Assembly (NCBI RefSeq): GCF_003202285.1
Contig: NZ_MASW01000002.1
Span: 62,001 to 126,000 of the forward strand
Origin: Prauserella muralis
GTDB lineage: Bacteria > Actinomycetota > Actinomycetes > Mycobacteriales > Pseudonocardiaceae
Length of the DNA: 64,000 nt
Reading direction: 5' to 3'
The translations under genes and the position numbers were made by a program. Shown one piece after another: positions 33,778-45,003 of the stretch. Below the pieces are notes generated by a model. It was not told where the DNA came from and ran no database searches. It worked only from the letters and a program-made list of their open reading frames with translations. Numbering within the stretch: the stretch's first letter is position 1; the number at the start of each line of letters is the position of its first letter.

Positions 33778-35187
33778 CTACTTCGCCTTGACGCACTTGT
33801 CGTACAGATCCAGCAACCTCCGCCGGGGGTCGTAGCGGTCCTTCAGCGACCGGTAGACGGGTCCGTTGTAGAGCCGCCAGAACGTGTCCTCGTCGTAGAA
33901 GCTCTCCGAGTACAGCGACTTGCGCCCGCCCAGCTCGTCCACCGTGCGCTCGATGAGCCGGTTGTGGCTTCCGTCCGGTTCCCCCTCGTCCAGCGGCACG
34001 GCGGACCAGAACCCGAAGTTGACGTACAGCGTGTCCGGGTCCAGCTCGTACAGCGGCCAGCGCCGCCGCGGGTCGCGCTGCCGCACCGGGCACACCCACA
34101 CCGGGCTGATCGGGATCTCGGCGTGGAAGAAGTCGAGGAACGTGGCGGCCTGCTCCACCGGCACCTCGATGTCCTGCACGACGGCCTCCTCCCGGGGCAG
34201 GCCGAGGCGCCGCCGCAGCCGGGCGAGCAGCTGGTGCCGGCGTTCGAACGCGACGACCTTCCAGTACACATCGGACCGCAGCAGTCTGGGCCCGACGAGC
34301 AGGCGCACGAGCCGGTTCTGCACGCCCAGCGCCCGCGAGCACCAGAACCAGTCGGTGTCCCAGCGCCACAGGTAGTCGCGCACCGGGAGGTGGTCGACCG
34401 TCCGCTCACGAATGGACTTGTAGTAGATGTCGAGCCACGTGTAGTCGCTGGTCTCCGGCGCGGTGTCGGTGAAGGTGCCCAGGGTGAGATACATCTCGTC
34501 GCGCCCGAACACGGTGCCGTCGACGAAGTCGGCGTCCCGCTGCTCGCAGGCCTCGCGCAACGCCGCGAAGTACTCCTGCGCGTCGCTGTAGCGCAGGTGC
34601 CGCAGCCGTACGTAGGGCCGCACCGGCTCCAGCTCGATGCGCAGGCGCAGCGCGTACCCGAGCGTGCCGTAGGAGTTGGGGAAGCCGAAGAACAGGTCCC
34701 GATGCTCGTTGCCGGGCGTCGCGGTGACGATCTCGCCGTCGCCGGTGAGGATGTCGGCCTCCAGCACCGACTCGTGCGGCATGCCGTTGCGAAACGACGA
34801 CGACTCGATGCCGAGCCCGGTGACCGCACCGCCGAGCGTGATGGTCTTGAGCTGCGGCACGATCAGCGGCATCAGCCCGTGCGGCAACGTCGCGTCCACA
34901 AGCTGCTCGTAGGTGACCATGCCCTCGACGTCGGCGGTGCGGGTCTCGGGATCGACGTTCAGCACGTGCGTGAACCCGGAGACGTCGAGGCCGCCGTCCG
35001 CGTCGGAGCGTGGCCGGAACAGGTTGGAGGTGCGCTTGGCCAGCCGCACGGGTGCCTCCCGGGGCAGCGCGGCCAGCTGTGAGCGCAGCGCCGCCACACG
35101 TGCCTCGTGGCCTTCGCGGGTTCCGGAGGTGGTGACCCACGCGGACGAGAGTTGCCGGTCGCCGCCACCCCGGTTCGTCAGCGCCAT
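33778..35187 (-). CDS. tmsA: FAD-binding oxidoreductase (10-methylene fatty acid reductase type)
   Basis: The protein has 469 residues with an N-terminal FAD_binding_4 domain (SNLFRPRSD near 50, then ITLGGAVTGLGIESSSFRNG near 115). The C-terminal part resembles DHCR24-like reductases (RWPLYELDPDTLYVNFGFW). In the tms pathway this partner reduces the 10-methylene group to a methyl branch. Its position directly upstream of the methyltransferase on the same strand supports this. It lacks the His-attachment motif found in the next flavoprotein, so FAD is probably non-covalent. Confidence 0.82.
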   Translation of the reverse strand: MALTNRGGGDRQLSSAWVTTSGTREGHEARVAALRSQLAALPREAPVRLAKRTSNLFRPRSDADGGLDVSGFTHVLNVDPETRTADVEGMVTYEQLVDATLPHGLMPLIVPQLKTITLGGAVTGLGIESSSFRNGMPHESVLEADILTGDGEIVTATPGNEHRDLFFGFPNSYGTLGYALRLRIELEPVRPYVRLRHLRYSDAQEYFAALREACEQRDADFVDGTVFGRDEMYLTLGTFTDTAPETSDYTWLDIYYKSIRERTVDHLPVRDYLWRWDTDWFWCSRALGVQNRLVRLLVGPRLLRSDVYWKVVAFERRHQLLARLRRRLGLPREEAVVQDIEVPVEQAATFLDFFHAEIPISPVWVCPVRQRDPRRRWPLYELDPDTLYVNFGFWSAVPLDEGEPDGSHNRLIERTVDELGGRKSLYSESFYDEDTFWRLYNGPVYRSLKDRYDPRRRLLDLYDKCVKAK

Positions 35188-35259
35188 GCCCCCATGATTG
35201 TCCCGGACGGCGCCGGTTGCCAGGTCATTTCCGGGGGTTTTCCCGCCGGGTGCGGACGA

Positions 35260-36633
35260 TCACCCTGGTGCGAAGACTCCCTGTCCGGGAGTGAGCACAC
35301 CGTGTGGGTCGTATGTCCGTTTCGCCGTCTCCAGTGCGTCCCACGCGCCGCCGAAGTGGTCCTTCCAGTCGTGGGGCGTCATCGGCATCGAGTTCACCGG
35401 GTAGACCGTGCCGCCGAGGGGCCTGACCCGCTCGGCCAGCTCGGCGTTGAGCCGGATCATCCGCGCGACCCCCTCCGGGTCGTAGGGCCTGCCGGTGCGT
35501 AGCAGCGCGAACAGCCAGACCAGCTCCGAGGAGGGCACCCGCAGCAGCGGTGTGGACAGCCGGTCGGCGCGGATCGGGTAGAGCATCACCAGCCCCGAGT
35601 CGCCGAGGTCGGCGCCCTCGGTGGCGGCCAGCGTCTCCGTCACCACGTCGGCCACCTCGTCGTCGGGCAGGAACACGTTGAGCCACGGGTGCGGGTGGAA
35701 CCAGCTGCCCTCCTCGCGCAGCACCGTCTCGCCGTCGGCCATTCGGTCGAGGAAGCCGTGGTAGGTCATCTCCTCCGACTCCGCCGCGTCCCGGTCGTCG
35801 GCAAGGTCGCCGAGCAGGGCGGCCTCGTCGAGGTCGTGCGGCAGGGAGAAGTAGCTCGTCGCCTCCAGCATGTGCCGCCAGGTGCCGGAGTCGTCGTCGA
35901 GGATGAGCTGGCCCTCGACGTAGTCGAACCGGCCGTCCTTCACCACGGTGCGGGCGTCGGCGAGGAACGTGCCGAGCGAGTCGTAGTACAGCTGCCTGCG
36001 CCGGGCGCGTTGCCGGGCGGGACGCAGGCGGACGGTCGCGCGGGTGATGATGCCGCACTGCCCCAGCCCGGCCCGCACCGCGTCGAACAGGTCGCTGTGG
36101 TGCTCGGCCGAGCAGCGGACCAGCTCGCCGGTGCCGGTGACGACCTCCAGTTCGGTGATCGTGTCCGTCTGCGCGCCGTGGTGGTGGCTCGCCCCGCCGA
36201 GACCGCCGACGGAGAGGGTGCCGCCCACCGTCAGCTCCAGGTAGTCGGTGAGCACCGGCGGGGTCAGGCCGCGGGGCAGGGTCGCGCCGAGCACCCGCTG
36301 CCAGCGCGCGCCCGCGTCGACCACCAGGGTGTCGCCCTCACCGCCGTGCACCCTGGCGAGGCCGGTGAGGTCGAGCACGATGCCGCCGTCGGCCTGGCAC
36401 TGCCCGAACGGCGAGTGCCCCGCGCCGCGCGGGGCCACCGGCACGCCTCTGGCCGCGGCGAACTCCACGACGGCGGCCACGTCGGCCGCCGAGGCCGCGC
36501 GCACCACCGCGCGCGGACGGGCCTGCACGATGTGGCCCCAGTCCCGGGCAGCGGCGGCGAGCGCCGGTTCGTCGTCGAGGACGTCGCCCTCGATGGCGGG
36601 GAGGTCGGCGAGATCGAGTGGGGAGTCCGGCAT
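35260..36633 (-). CDS. FAD-dependent oxidase, cytokinin-dehydrogenase-like
   Basis: The protein has 457 residues. The FAD_binding_4 domain contains APRGAGHSPFGQCQADGG near residue 80; the His of GHS is the covalent FAD attachment site in cytokinin dehydrogenases. TVGGTLSVGGLGGASHHHG near 140 is also typical. The C-terminal half ends with the short YDPHGVLTPGQGVF motif common to these oxidases. A secreted form is unlikely, since there is no signal peptide. It may oxidise an amine or another small molecule; the true substrate is unknown. It is co-directional with tmsA, 72 bp upstream. Confidence 0.82.
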   Translation of the reverse strand: MPDSPLDLADLPAIEGDVLDDEPALAAAARDWGHIVQARPRAVVRAASAADVAAVVEFAAARGVPVAPRGAGHSPFGQCQADGGIVLDLTGLARVHGGEGDTLVVDAGARWQRVLGATLPRGLTPPVLTDYLELTVGGTLSVGGLGGASHHHGAQTDTITELEVVTGTGELVRCSAEHHSDLFDAVRAGLGQCGIITRATVRLRPARQRARRRQLYYDSLGTFLADARTVVKDGRFDYVEGQLILDDDSGTWRHMLEATSYFSLPHDLDEAALLGDLADDRDAAESEEMTYHGFLDRMADGETVLREEGSWFHPHPWLNVFLPDDEVADVVTETLAATEGADLGDSGLVMLYPIRADRLSTPLLRVPSSELVWLFALLRTGRPYDPEGVARMIRLNAELAERVRPLGGTVYPVNSMPMTPHDWKDHFGGAWDALETAKRTYDPHGVLTPGQGVFAPG

Positions 36634-36707
36634 TCGCGGGACTCTAGCGTGGGGCCGCGCTACGGCATCCGGCTGGAAGCTTTCAGCCATTCAGGTTGGG
36701 ATCGCCC

Positions 36708-36736
36708 TGTGTTACCGGGCTCACGTTCCGGGGTAT
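36708..36736 (+). promoter_or_regulatory. SigB-like promoter upstream of a small acidic protein
   Basis: TGTGTT (36708-36713) and GGGTAT (36731-36736) are 17 bases apart, close to the actinobacterial general-stress consensus. The -10 lies 55 bases before the ATG at 36792. Confidence 0.5.
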
Positions 36737-36791
36737 ATCAAGATCGTCGGATGCGCGCAGGCGCTGCACGGACGAGTGGAAGGAGCCGGTG

Positions 36792-36950
36792 ATGCGGACG
36801 CCCGATACCGAGACACGAGTGGACGTCGTGGAACCGGTGCAGCCGGGTATGCACGGCGGGGCAGGCGACTCCGCGGGCAACATGCGGATTCCCGTCCCGC
36901 GCGACGAGGACGACGAGCTCGAGCCGACGATCGTCCGTGGCAGGGAGTGA
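36792..36950 (+). CDS. Small acidic protein of unknown function (52 aa)
   Basis: The protein has 52 residues and is rich in Glu, Asp and Pro, ending in EPTIVRGRE. The ATG is preceded by GAAGGAG at good spacing, and the upstream frame to 36696 has no competing signal. I recognise no family. The SigB-like promoter and the neighbouring small proteins suggest a stress-induced group. The region between its stop and 37036 holds an 11-bp inverted repeat. Confidence 0.55.
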   Translation: MRTPDTETRVDVVEPVQPGMHGGAGDSAGNMRIPVPRDEDDELEPTIVRGRE

Positions 36951-36980
36951 CAAGAGGTAGCCCACTACTTCACTGCCGCA

Positions 36981-37017
36981 ACGATGTGCTGTAGCGTGCT
37001 ACGCATCAGCACATCGT
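36981..37017. repeat. Long nested inverted repeat upstream of a small gene
   Basis: ACGATGTGCTG (36981-36991) and CAGCACATCGT (37007-37017) form an 11-bp perfect inverted repeat. Between them, GTAGC and GCTAC make a second, inner dyad. The element lies 30 bp after one small ORF and 18 bp before the GTG of the next. No T run follows, so an operator or a 5' UTR hairpin is more likely than a terminator. Confidence 0.7.
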
Positions 37018-37035
37018 CTCGAGGGGTGATGACCC

Positions 37036-37281
37036 GTGATCCGGAAGGACCGCGAGCTACTCGCACGCCTGTCCGCCGTCAACACGCGGCTCGGTGAGGC
37101 CGTCGTGGAGCTGATCCATCATCAGGACGGTGGTGAGCTGCCCGCCGCGGGGCTTCGTGCGCTCGGCATACACCTGCGCGGCCTCTCCACGGACCTGCTG
37201 GACCGGGCCGACGAGCTCGACGCCGTCGACGGCGGGGTCACCCCCGCCGCCCTGACGGCCGGAGCGGCCCGGCCGTCGTGA
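37036..37281 (+). CDS. Hypothetical small protein (81 aa)
   Basis: The protein has 81 residues and should be mostly helical (ELLARLSAVNTRLGEAVVEL, then LGIHLRGLSTDLLDRADEL). A heptad-like pattern of Leu suggests a short coiled coil. The GTG start follows GAGGGGTGATG. There is no signal peptide or membrane segment. I do not recognise a family. It converges with the next small gene, 13 bases away. Confidence 0.65.
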   Translation: MIRKDRELLARLSAVNTRLGEAVVELIHHQDGGELPAAGLRALGIHLRGLSTDLLDRADELDAVDGGVTPAALTAGAARPS

Positions 37282-37294
37282 CGTCTGGGTCCAC

Positions 37295-37474
37295 TCAGCG
37301 CTCGGGTTCCTCGTGCTCGTCGATCGGCGGCACGGTGTAGTCGTCGTCCGCGGGCGGCTCGGGATCCCGCCATTCCTCGGCCCGGCTCGGCCGGTTGCCC
37401 TTGAGCATGCCCTGCAGCTCGGACTTGAGCTCGTCGTCCTCACGCGGCCCGTGCCGGTCGCTCTCGCGGTGCAT
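37295..37474 (-). CDS. Small acidic protein (59 aa), stress-promoter driven
   Basis: The protein has 59 residues. The centre reads DDELKSELQGMLKGNRPSRAEEW, and the tail is acidic and Pro-rich (DDDYTVPPIDEHEEPER). GGAAGGAGG lies 8 bases before the ATG, a very strong ribosome-binding site. A GTTT-N16-GGGTAG promoter lies upstream on the same strand. Its function is unknown; I have the impression that similar short proteins are conserved in this family of bacteria. Confidence 0.75.
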   Translation of the reverse strand: MHRESDRHGPREDDELKSELQGMLKGNRPSRAEEWRDPEPPADDDYTVPPIDEHEEPER

Positions 37475-37524
37475 GTTGCGAGCCTCCTTCCCCGTTGTGC
37501 CTGGCATCCCCGGGTCAACCGGGC

Positions 37525-37550
37525 CTACCCCTGCCACGACGCCGCGAAAC
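37525..37550 (-). promoter_or_regulatory. SigB-like promoter (leftward)
   Basis: On the minus strand GTTT (37550-37547) and GGGTAG (37530-37525) are 16 bases apart. The -10 is about 50 bases upstream of the 59-aa gene. It lies back to back with the rightward element at 37555-37578, which makes a compact divergent stress promoter. Confidence 0.6.
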
Positions 37551-37554
37551 GCGG

Positions 37555-37578
37555 GTTTGCGCTGCCCGGCGTGGGTAC
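37555..37578 (+). promoter_or_regulatory. SigB-like promoter (rightward)
   Basis: GTTT (37555-37558) and GGGTAC (37573-37578) are 14 bases apart. The -10 is 42 bases upstream of the ATG of the DUF6480-like gene. Only 4 bases separate its -35 from the -35 of the leftward promoter. Confidence 0.6.
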
Positions 37579-37620
37579 CCGTCCGGGGAACGCTGTGAGA
37601 TCCCGGCACGAGAGGGAGCC

Positions 37621-37854
37621 ATGACCGCGCCACCACCGGACCCGGATCCCCGCCGGACACCCGGCCTTGAGGAGGGCGGTGGAGTCCAGCCCGGTGACAC
37701 GCCGCCGGACTCCGCGCAGACATCCGGTGTCTCCCACCGCGAACCAGAGCAGTCCAAGGGCATGGCCGTCGGCTGGCTCGTGGCGATCGTGGTGGGTGTG
37801 CTGGTGGTGGCCGGCTTCCTCATCGCGTACGTCGTGATCTTCAACGCTGGGTAG
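37621..37854 (+). CDS. DUF6480-like small membrane protein
   Basis: The protein has 77 residues. A Pro/Gly/Asp-rich N-terminus (DPDPRRTPGLEEGGGVQPGD) resembles DUF6480 proteins. One transmembrane helix follows near residues 50-73 (VGWLVAIVVGVLVVAGFLIAY). GAGGGAG precedes the ATG. The function is unknown. It sits in front of an NDH-2-like gene with a 9-base gap, so the stress promoter may serve both. Confidence 0.75.
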   Translation: MTAPPPDPDPRRTPGLEEGGGVQPGDTPPDSAQTSGVSHREPEQSKGMAVGWLVAIVVGVLVVAGFLIAYVVIFNAG

Positions 37855-37863
37855 GAGGTTCGA

Positions 37864-39165
37864 GTGCCGAGAAGGATCGTGATCGCCGGCGGTGGCTACG
37901 TGGGCCTGTACACCGCACTGCGCCTGCAGAAGCGACTGGCCCGCGGCGAGGCCGAGGTGGTCGTCGTCAATCCGGAGAACTTCATGGTCTACCGGCCGTT
38001 GTTGCCGGAGGTGGCGTCCGGAACCCTCGAACCCCGGCATGCCGTGGTGCCGCTGCGCGCAGTGCTGCGCAGGACGCGCTTCGTGGCGGGCAGCCTCACC
38101 AGCGTCGACACCGAGCGCAAGGTGGTGTCGGTCGAGCCGACCGCGGGCCCGCCGATCGACCTGGAGTACGACGAGCTGGTGCTCGGCATGGGCGCGATGG
38201 CGAAACTCGCGCCCGTGGAGGGCCTCGCCGAGTCGGGCATCGGGTTCAACTCGCTGGCCGAGGCGGCGCACCTGCGTGACCACGTGCTGCGCCAGCTGGA
38301 GATCGCCTCCGCGACCAACGATCCGGAGCTGCGGCGCTGCGCGTTGACGTTCGTCTTCGTCGGCGGCGGCTACACCGGCGTCGAGGCGATCGCCGAGCTG
38401 CAGGACATGGCTCACGACGTGCTGGCGGGCTATCCGCGGCTGGAGGCGTCGGAGATGCGCTGGGTGCTGGTGGAGGCCCTGGACCGCATCCTCACCACGG
38501 TGAGCGAGGACCTGGCCGAACGCGCGGCAACCGAGCTCACCGCACGCGGCATCGACCTGCGGCTCGGCACGCAGCTGGAGTCGGCAGAGGGTGGTCTGCT
38601 GAAGCTGTCGGACGGCAGCAAGTTCCGCGCCAGCACGCTCGTGTGGGTCGCGGGCACCCGGCCGCAGACCGTGGTCGGCAAGCTCGGGCTGGCCACCGAC
38701 GAGCGGGGCAGGCTCGTCGTCGACGAGACGCTGCGGCTCGAGGGGCAGGACCACATCTGGGCGGCGGGCGACTGCGCGGCCGTGCCCGATCTGGAGTCCG
38801 GCGGCGTGTGCCCGCCGACCGCGCAGCACGCGGTGCGGCAGGCGACGCAGCTCGGCGACAACCTGGTGGCCACGCTCCGGGGCGAGCGGCCTCAGCCGTT
38901 CCGCTACCGCAGCCGCGGCGAGTTCGTGACCCTCGGCAAGAACAAGGCCGTGGGGGAGGCGTTCGGCCGCAAGTTCGACGGTGTGCTCGCCTGGACGGCA
39001 CGCCGCGCCTACTACGCGAGCCAGATTCCCACGATCAACCGCAAGATTCGCGTACTCGGGGACTGGCTGGTCGGCATGCCGTTCGGGCACGATGTCGTGG
39101 ACTTCGGTTCCCGCGAGGAACCTCGCGGGGCGTTCGAGGAAGCGGCGGGCAAGCGCGGACCATAG
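37864..39165 (+). CDS. Type II NADH dehydrogenase-like flavoprotein
   Basis: The protein has 433 residues. The FAD motif is IAGGGYVGLYTA at the N-terminus, the NAD(P) motif is FVFVGGGYTGVEAIAEL near residue 165, and the second FAD site is IWAAGDCAAVPD near 300. The C-terminal part with an amphipathic stretch (ARRAYYASQIPTINRKIRVLGDWL) could bind the membrane surface, as in NDH-2. It should oxidise NADH and reduce quinone without pumping protons. TAGGAGG precedes the GTG. A hairpin follows the stop, before the box operon. Confidence 0.85.
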   Translation: MPRRIVIAGGGYVGLYTALRLQKRLARGEAEVVVVNPENFMVYRPLLPEVASGTLEPRHAVVPLRAVLRRTRFVAGSLTSVDTERKVVSVEPTAGPPIDLEYDELVLGMGAMAKLAPVEGLAESGIGFNSLAEAAHLRDHVLRQLEIASATNDPELRRCALTFVFVGGGYTGVEAIAELQDMAHDVLAGYPRLEASEMRWVLVEALDRILTTVSEDLAERAATELTARGIDLRLGTQLESAEGGLLKLSDGSKFRASTLVWVAGTRPQTVVGKLGLATDERGRLVVDETLRLEGQDHIWAAGDCAAVPDLESGGVCPPTAQHAVRQATQLGDNLVATLRGERPQPFRYRSRGEFVTLGKNKAVGEAFGRKFDGVLAWTARRAYYASQIPTINRKIRVLGDWLVGMPFGHDVVDFGSREEPRGAFEEAAGKRGP

Positions 39166-39198
39166 GCAGCCTGCCGATCACAGCCGGTCCGGCGGCGG

Positions 39199-39253
39199 CG
39201 AGCCGAAGGGCACCTTGGGTACCGGGCACGGACCCGAGGGCACCTTCGGCTCG
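39199..39253. terminator. Long hairpin between the NDH-2-like gene and boxC
   Basis: CGAGCCGAAGG (39199-39209) and CCTTCGGCTCG (39243-39253) form an 11-bp perfect stem, with a shorter inner stem around TTGGGT/ACCCGA. The stem halves also look like two copies of a GAAGGGCACCTT-type word. It probably separates the NDH-2 transcript from the box operon; it lacks a T tract. Confidence 0.5.
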
Positions 39254-39285
39254 GTGCCGTCGCGATCTGATTCTACACAAGGTTG

Positions 39286-39305
39286 ACGCATGGCGCCCGA
39301 TGCGT
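39286..39305. promoter_or_regulatory. Candidate operator in front of boxC
   Basis: ACGCAT (39286-39291) and ATGCGT (39300-39305) form an inverted repeat with an 8-base centre, within 14-33 bases of the boxC start. Outer bases TTCTAC and GTAGAA (39271-39276 and 39303-39308) add a second dyad. A regulator of benzoate genes, for instance the nearby PaaX-type protein, could bind here. Confidence 0.45.
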
Positions 39306-39318
39306 AGAAACTGGGGGT

Positions 39319-41022
<1,704 letters not shown>

Positions 41023-41025
41023 CGC

Positions 41026-42447
<1,422 letters not shown>

Positions 42448-42458
42448 AGGCGGAACCC

Positions 42459-44036
42459 ATGCCCGTGCCGACCGCAGTTCCCACCACGTTCAACGCGACC
42501 GGCTACCTGGTCGGCAGGCATGTCGACGCCGGTGACGGTGCCAGGACCGCCGTCGTGTCCAACACCCGCACGCTGACCTACGCCGAGCTGGACGAGGAGG
42601 TGCGGCGGGTCGCGGCGGGGCTGCGCGAGCTGGGCGTGCGGTCCGAGGAACGCGTGCTGATGTGCATGGTCGACGAGATCGAGCTGTTCACGGCCATCCT
42701 CGGCGCGATGTATCTCGGCGCCGTCGCCGTGCCGTGCTCGACCATGCTCACCGGCGGGGAGCTGGGCAAGCTCATCGCGGACTCGCGCACGCGCGTCGTG
42801 CTGGGCTCCGTGGAGTTCGCCGACACCGTGCGGGCCGCCGTCGAGCAGGCGCCGGACGTGGAGACCGTCGTGCTCACCGACGAGTGGGAACGGCTGCGGG
42901 GCGCGGGCCTCGCCGAGCGGCCCTACGCCACCTGGGAGGACTCGCCCGCGCTGTGGCTCTACACGTCGGGCACCACGGGGATGCCGAAGGCCGCGATGCA
43001 CCGGCACACCGACATCCGGTTCGTGGCCGAGAACTACGGGCAGCGGGTGCTCGGTATCGCGCCGCACGACCGGTGCCTTTCGGTGGCGAAGCTGTTCTTC
43101 GCCTACGGCATCGGCAACTCGATGTTCTTCCCGCTGTCGGTCGGTGCCGCGGCGCTGCTGGAGGCCGCACGGCCCACGCCGCAGCTGGTGGCCGCGCGCG
43201 CCATGACCGAGCACGCGACCCTGCTGTTCGGCACGCCCAGCTTCTGGGGCCCGCTGCTGGCGGCCGACGTGCCGCGCGATGCGTTCGCCACGGTCCGGCA
43301 GGGCGTGTCGGCGGGGGAAGCGCTGCCGGCGCGCATGCTGGAGGGCATGCGCGAGCAGTTCGGCGTCGAGGTGCTCGACGGCATCGGCTCCACCGAGATG
43401 CTGCACATCTTCATCTCCAACCGGCCGGGGCAGGCGCGCCCGTCGTCGTCCGGCATCCCCGTGCCCGGCTACGAGGTGGAGATCCGCGACGAGCTGGGCG
43501 CCGTCATCGACACCGACGGCACGCCCGGGGAACTGTACGTGCGGGGCGACAGCGCCGCGGTCGGCTACTGGTGCCGGGCGGAGACGTCGCGCAAGGTGTT
43601 CCTCGGCGAGTGGACGCGCACCGGCGACACCTACGTGCGCAACAGTGACGGCACGTACACGTGTCTCGGCCGGTTCAACGACATGATCAAGGCAGGCGGG
43701 ATCTGGGTGACGCCGAGCGAGGTGGAGGACCGGCTGCTGGAGCACCCGGACGTCGCCGAGGCCGTGGTGGTGGCGGTGCCCGACTCCGACGAGCTGGACA
43801 AGCCCGTGGCGTGCGTGGTGCCCATGCCGGGCAGGCACGTCGACGAGGGCGACCTGATCCAGTGGTGCCGGGAGGAACTCGCGGCGTTCAAGCGCCCGCG
43901 GGCGGTGGTGGAGCTGGCCGAGCTGCCGAAGACGGCGACGGGCAAGATCCGCCGCAACGTCCTGCGGGATCTGGTGAGATCACCCGGGGTGACGGGCGAG
44001 CCCGTGGCGGCACCGGCCGAGGCGGCAGCCCCGTGA
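42459..44036 (+). CDS. Benzoate-CoA ligase-family protein
   Basis: The protein has 525 residues and is an ANL-superfamily adenylate-forming enzyme. The phosphate-binding loop is LYTSGTTGMPKAAMH near residue 168. The core motifs GIGSTEMLHIF near 310 and TGDTYVRN near 390 (the Asp that binds AMP ribose) follow. The catalytic Lys of the C-terminal domain is in KTATGKIRR near 500. The segment following the P loop and the substrate region resemble benzoate-CoA ligases. It supplies benzoyl-CoA to BoxB. Its stop overlaps the amidohydrolase GTG. Confidence 0.88.
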   Translation: MPVPTAVPTTFNATGYLVGRHVDAGDGARTAVVSNTRTLTYAELDEEVRRVAAGLRELGVRSEERVLMCMVDEIELFTAILGAMYLGAVAVPCSTMLTGGELGKLIADSRTRVVLGSVEFADTVRAAVEQAPDVETVVLTDEWERLRGAGLAERPYATWEDSPALWLYTSGTTGMPKAAMHRHTDIRFVAENYGQRVLGIAPHDRCLSVAKLFFAYGIGNSMFFPLSVGAAALLEAARPTPQLVAARAMTEHATLLFGTPSFWGPLLAADVPRDAFATVRQGVSAGEALPARMLEGMREQFGVEVLDGIGSTEMLHIFISNRPGQARPSSSGIPVPGYEVEIRDELGAVIDTDGTPGELYVRGDSAAVGYWCRAETSRKVFLGEWTRTGDTYVRNSDGTYTCLGRFNDMIKAGGIWVTPSEVEDRLLEHPDVAEAVVVAVPDSDELDKPVACVVPMPGRHVDEGDLIQWCREELAAFKRPRAVVELAELPKTATGKIRRNVLRDLVRSPGVTGEPVAAPAEAAAP

Positions 44037-44890
44037 TCGACGGCTTCGCCGTCGTGGACGCCCATGTCCACGTGCCGCGTCTGGCCACGGTCAAACCCGC
44101 GTGGCTCGACTGGGCGGACCGCTTCTCCGGCCCGCATCCCTGGCGGGACGCCTACGACCAGGCGGGCAATCCGGTGCCCGAACGCCTCGACGCCCTGCTC
44201 GAGTCCGAGGGCGTGGACAGGGCCCTGCTGTTCTGCGAGTACAGTCCCCGCGCCACCGGCATCCAACCCATCGAGGACAACCTGCCGATCGCCGGGCACA
44301 ACCCCGAGCGGTTCCGGCTCGTGGCCAACGTCAACCCGCACCTGCACCATCCGCTGGCGTCCGAAGTGGAGCGCCAGCTGGACCTCGGTGCGGTGGCGCT
44401 GAAGCTGCATCCGGTGCACGCCGGGTTCTCGCCCGCCGACAAGGAGCTGTACGCGGCGTATCGCGTGTGCGAGGAGCGCGGCGTTCCGGTGATCCTGCAC
44501 TCGGGCACCAGCAGCTTCCCGGGCGCGCGGGCGCGGTTCGGCGACCCGGAGCTGCTGCTGGACGTGGTGGAGGACTTCGCAGGTGTGCCGTTCGTGCTCG
44601 CGCACGGTGGGCGTGGCTGGTGGTACGACGTGGCGGCGTTTCTGGCGCAGGCCAAGGAGAACGTGTGGCTCGACCTCGCGGGCCTTCCGCCGAAGAAGCT
44701 TCCGGAGTACTACGCGCGCTTCGACCTGGCGAGGCTGGCGGAGAAGTTCGTGTTCGGCACCGACTGGCCCGGCGTTCCCGGTACGGCCCGCAACGTGCGC
44801 GCGCTCATGGACCTCGGGTTCGACGACGACGTGCTGCGCGGCATCCTGTCAGGCAACGCCGCGAAACTGTTCCCCGGTGTCGCCATCTGA
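44033..44890 (+). CDS. Amidohydrolase-2-family metal-dependent hydrolase
   Basis: The protein has 285 residues with a TIM-barrel amidohydrolase fold. Metal ligands are VVDAHVHVPR (HxH near residue 10), KLHPVHAGF near 125, ILHSGT near 155, and the Asp in FGTDWPG near 240. Members include decarboxylases and lactone hydrolases of aromatic-acid breakdown. As the last gene of the box operon, it could hydrolyse a ring-fission lactone or decarboxylate a phthalate-like precursor to benzoate. The first is the role filled by other genes in known box operons. The exact role is inferred. Confidence 0.8.
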   Translation: MIDGFAVVDAHVHVPRLATVKPAWLDWADRFSGPHPWRDAYDQAGNPVPERLDALLESEGVDRALLFCEYSPRATGIQPIEDNLPIAGHNPERFRLVANVNPHLHHPLASEVERQLDLGAVALKLHPVHAGFSPADKELYAAYRVCEERGVPVILHSGTSSFPGARARFGDPELLLDVVEDFAGVPFVLAHGGRGWWYDVAAFLAQAKENVWLDLAGLPPKKLPEYYARFDLARLAEKFVFGTDWPGVPGTARNVRALMDLGFDDDVLRGILSGNAAKLFPGVAI

Positions 44891-44905
44891 CCCGGAGCCA
44901 CCCAA

Positions 44906-44990
44906 GCTCCCCAATGTGGCATTCGTGGCGTTCAACGCCACCAATGCGGCATTCGTAGCGTTGAGCGCTACAAATGTGGCATTGGGGAGC
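44906..44990. repeat. Inverted-repeat element at the left edge of the mycofactocin island
   Basis: The outer arms GCTCCCCAATG (44906-44916) and CATTGGGGAGC (44980-44990) pair over 11 bp. Inside are two smaller hairpins: TGGCGTT/AACGCCA at 44926-44940 and TAGCG/CGCTA at 44956-44970. AATGYGGCATT occurs three times. The element lies between the convergent amidohydrolase and PaaX-type genes. A relative sits at 61881-61969. Confidence 0.85.
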
Positions 44991-45003
44991 CACTGGGGCG
45001 TCG

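Noticed and set aside
44906-44990. Miniature transposable element (MITE)
   Set aside because: I could not find a target-site duplication next to the outer arms, and both family members lie at convergent gene ends, where terminator-like repeats are expected.
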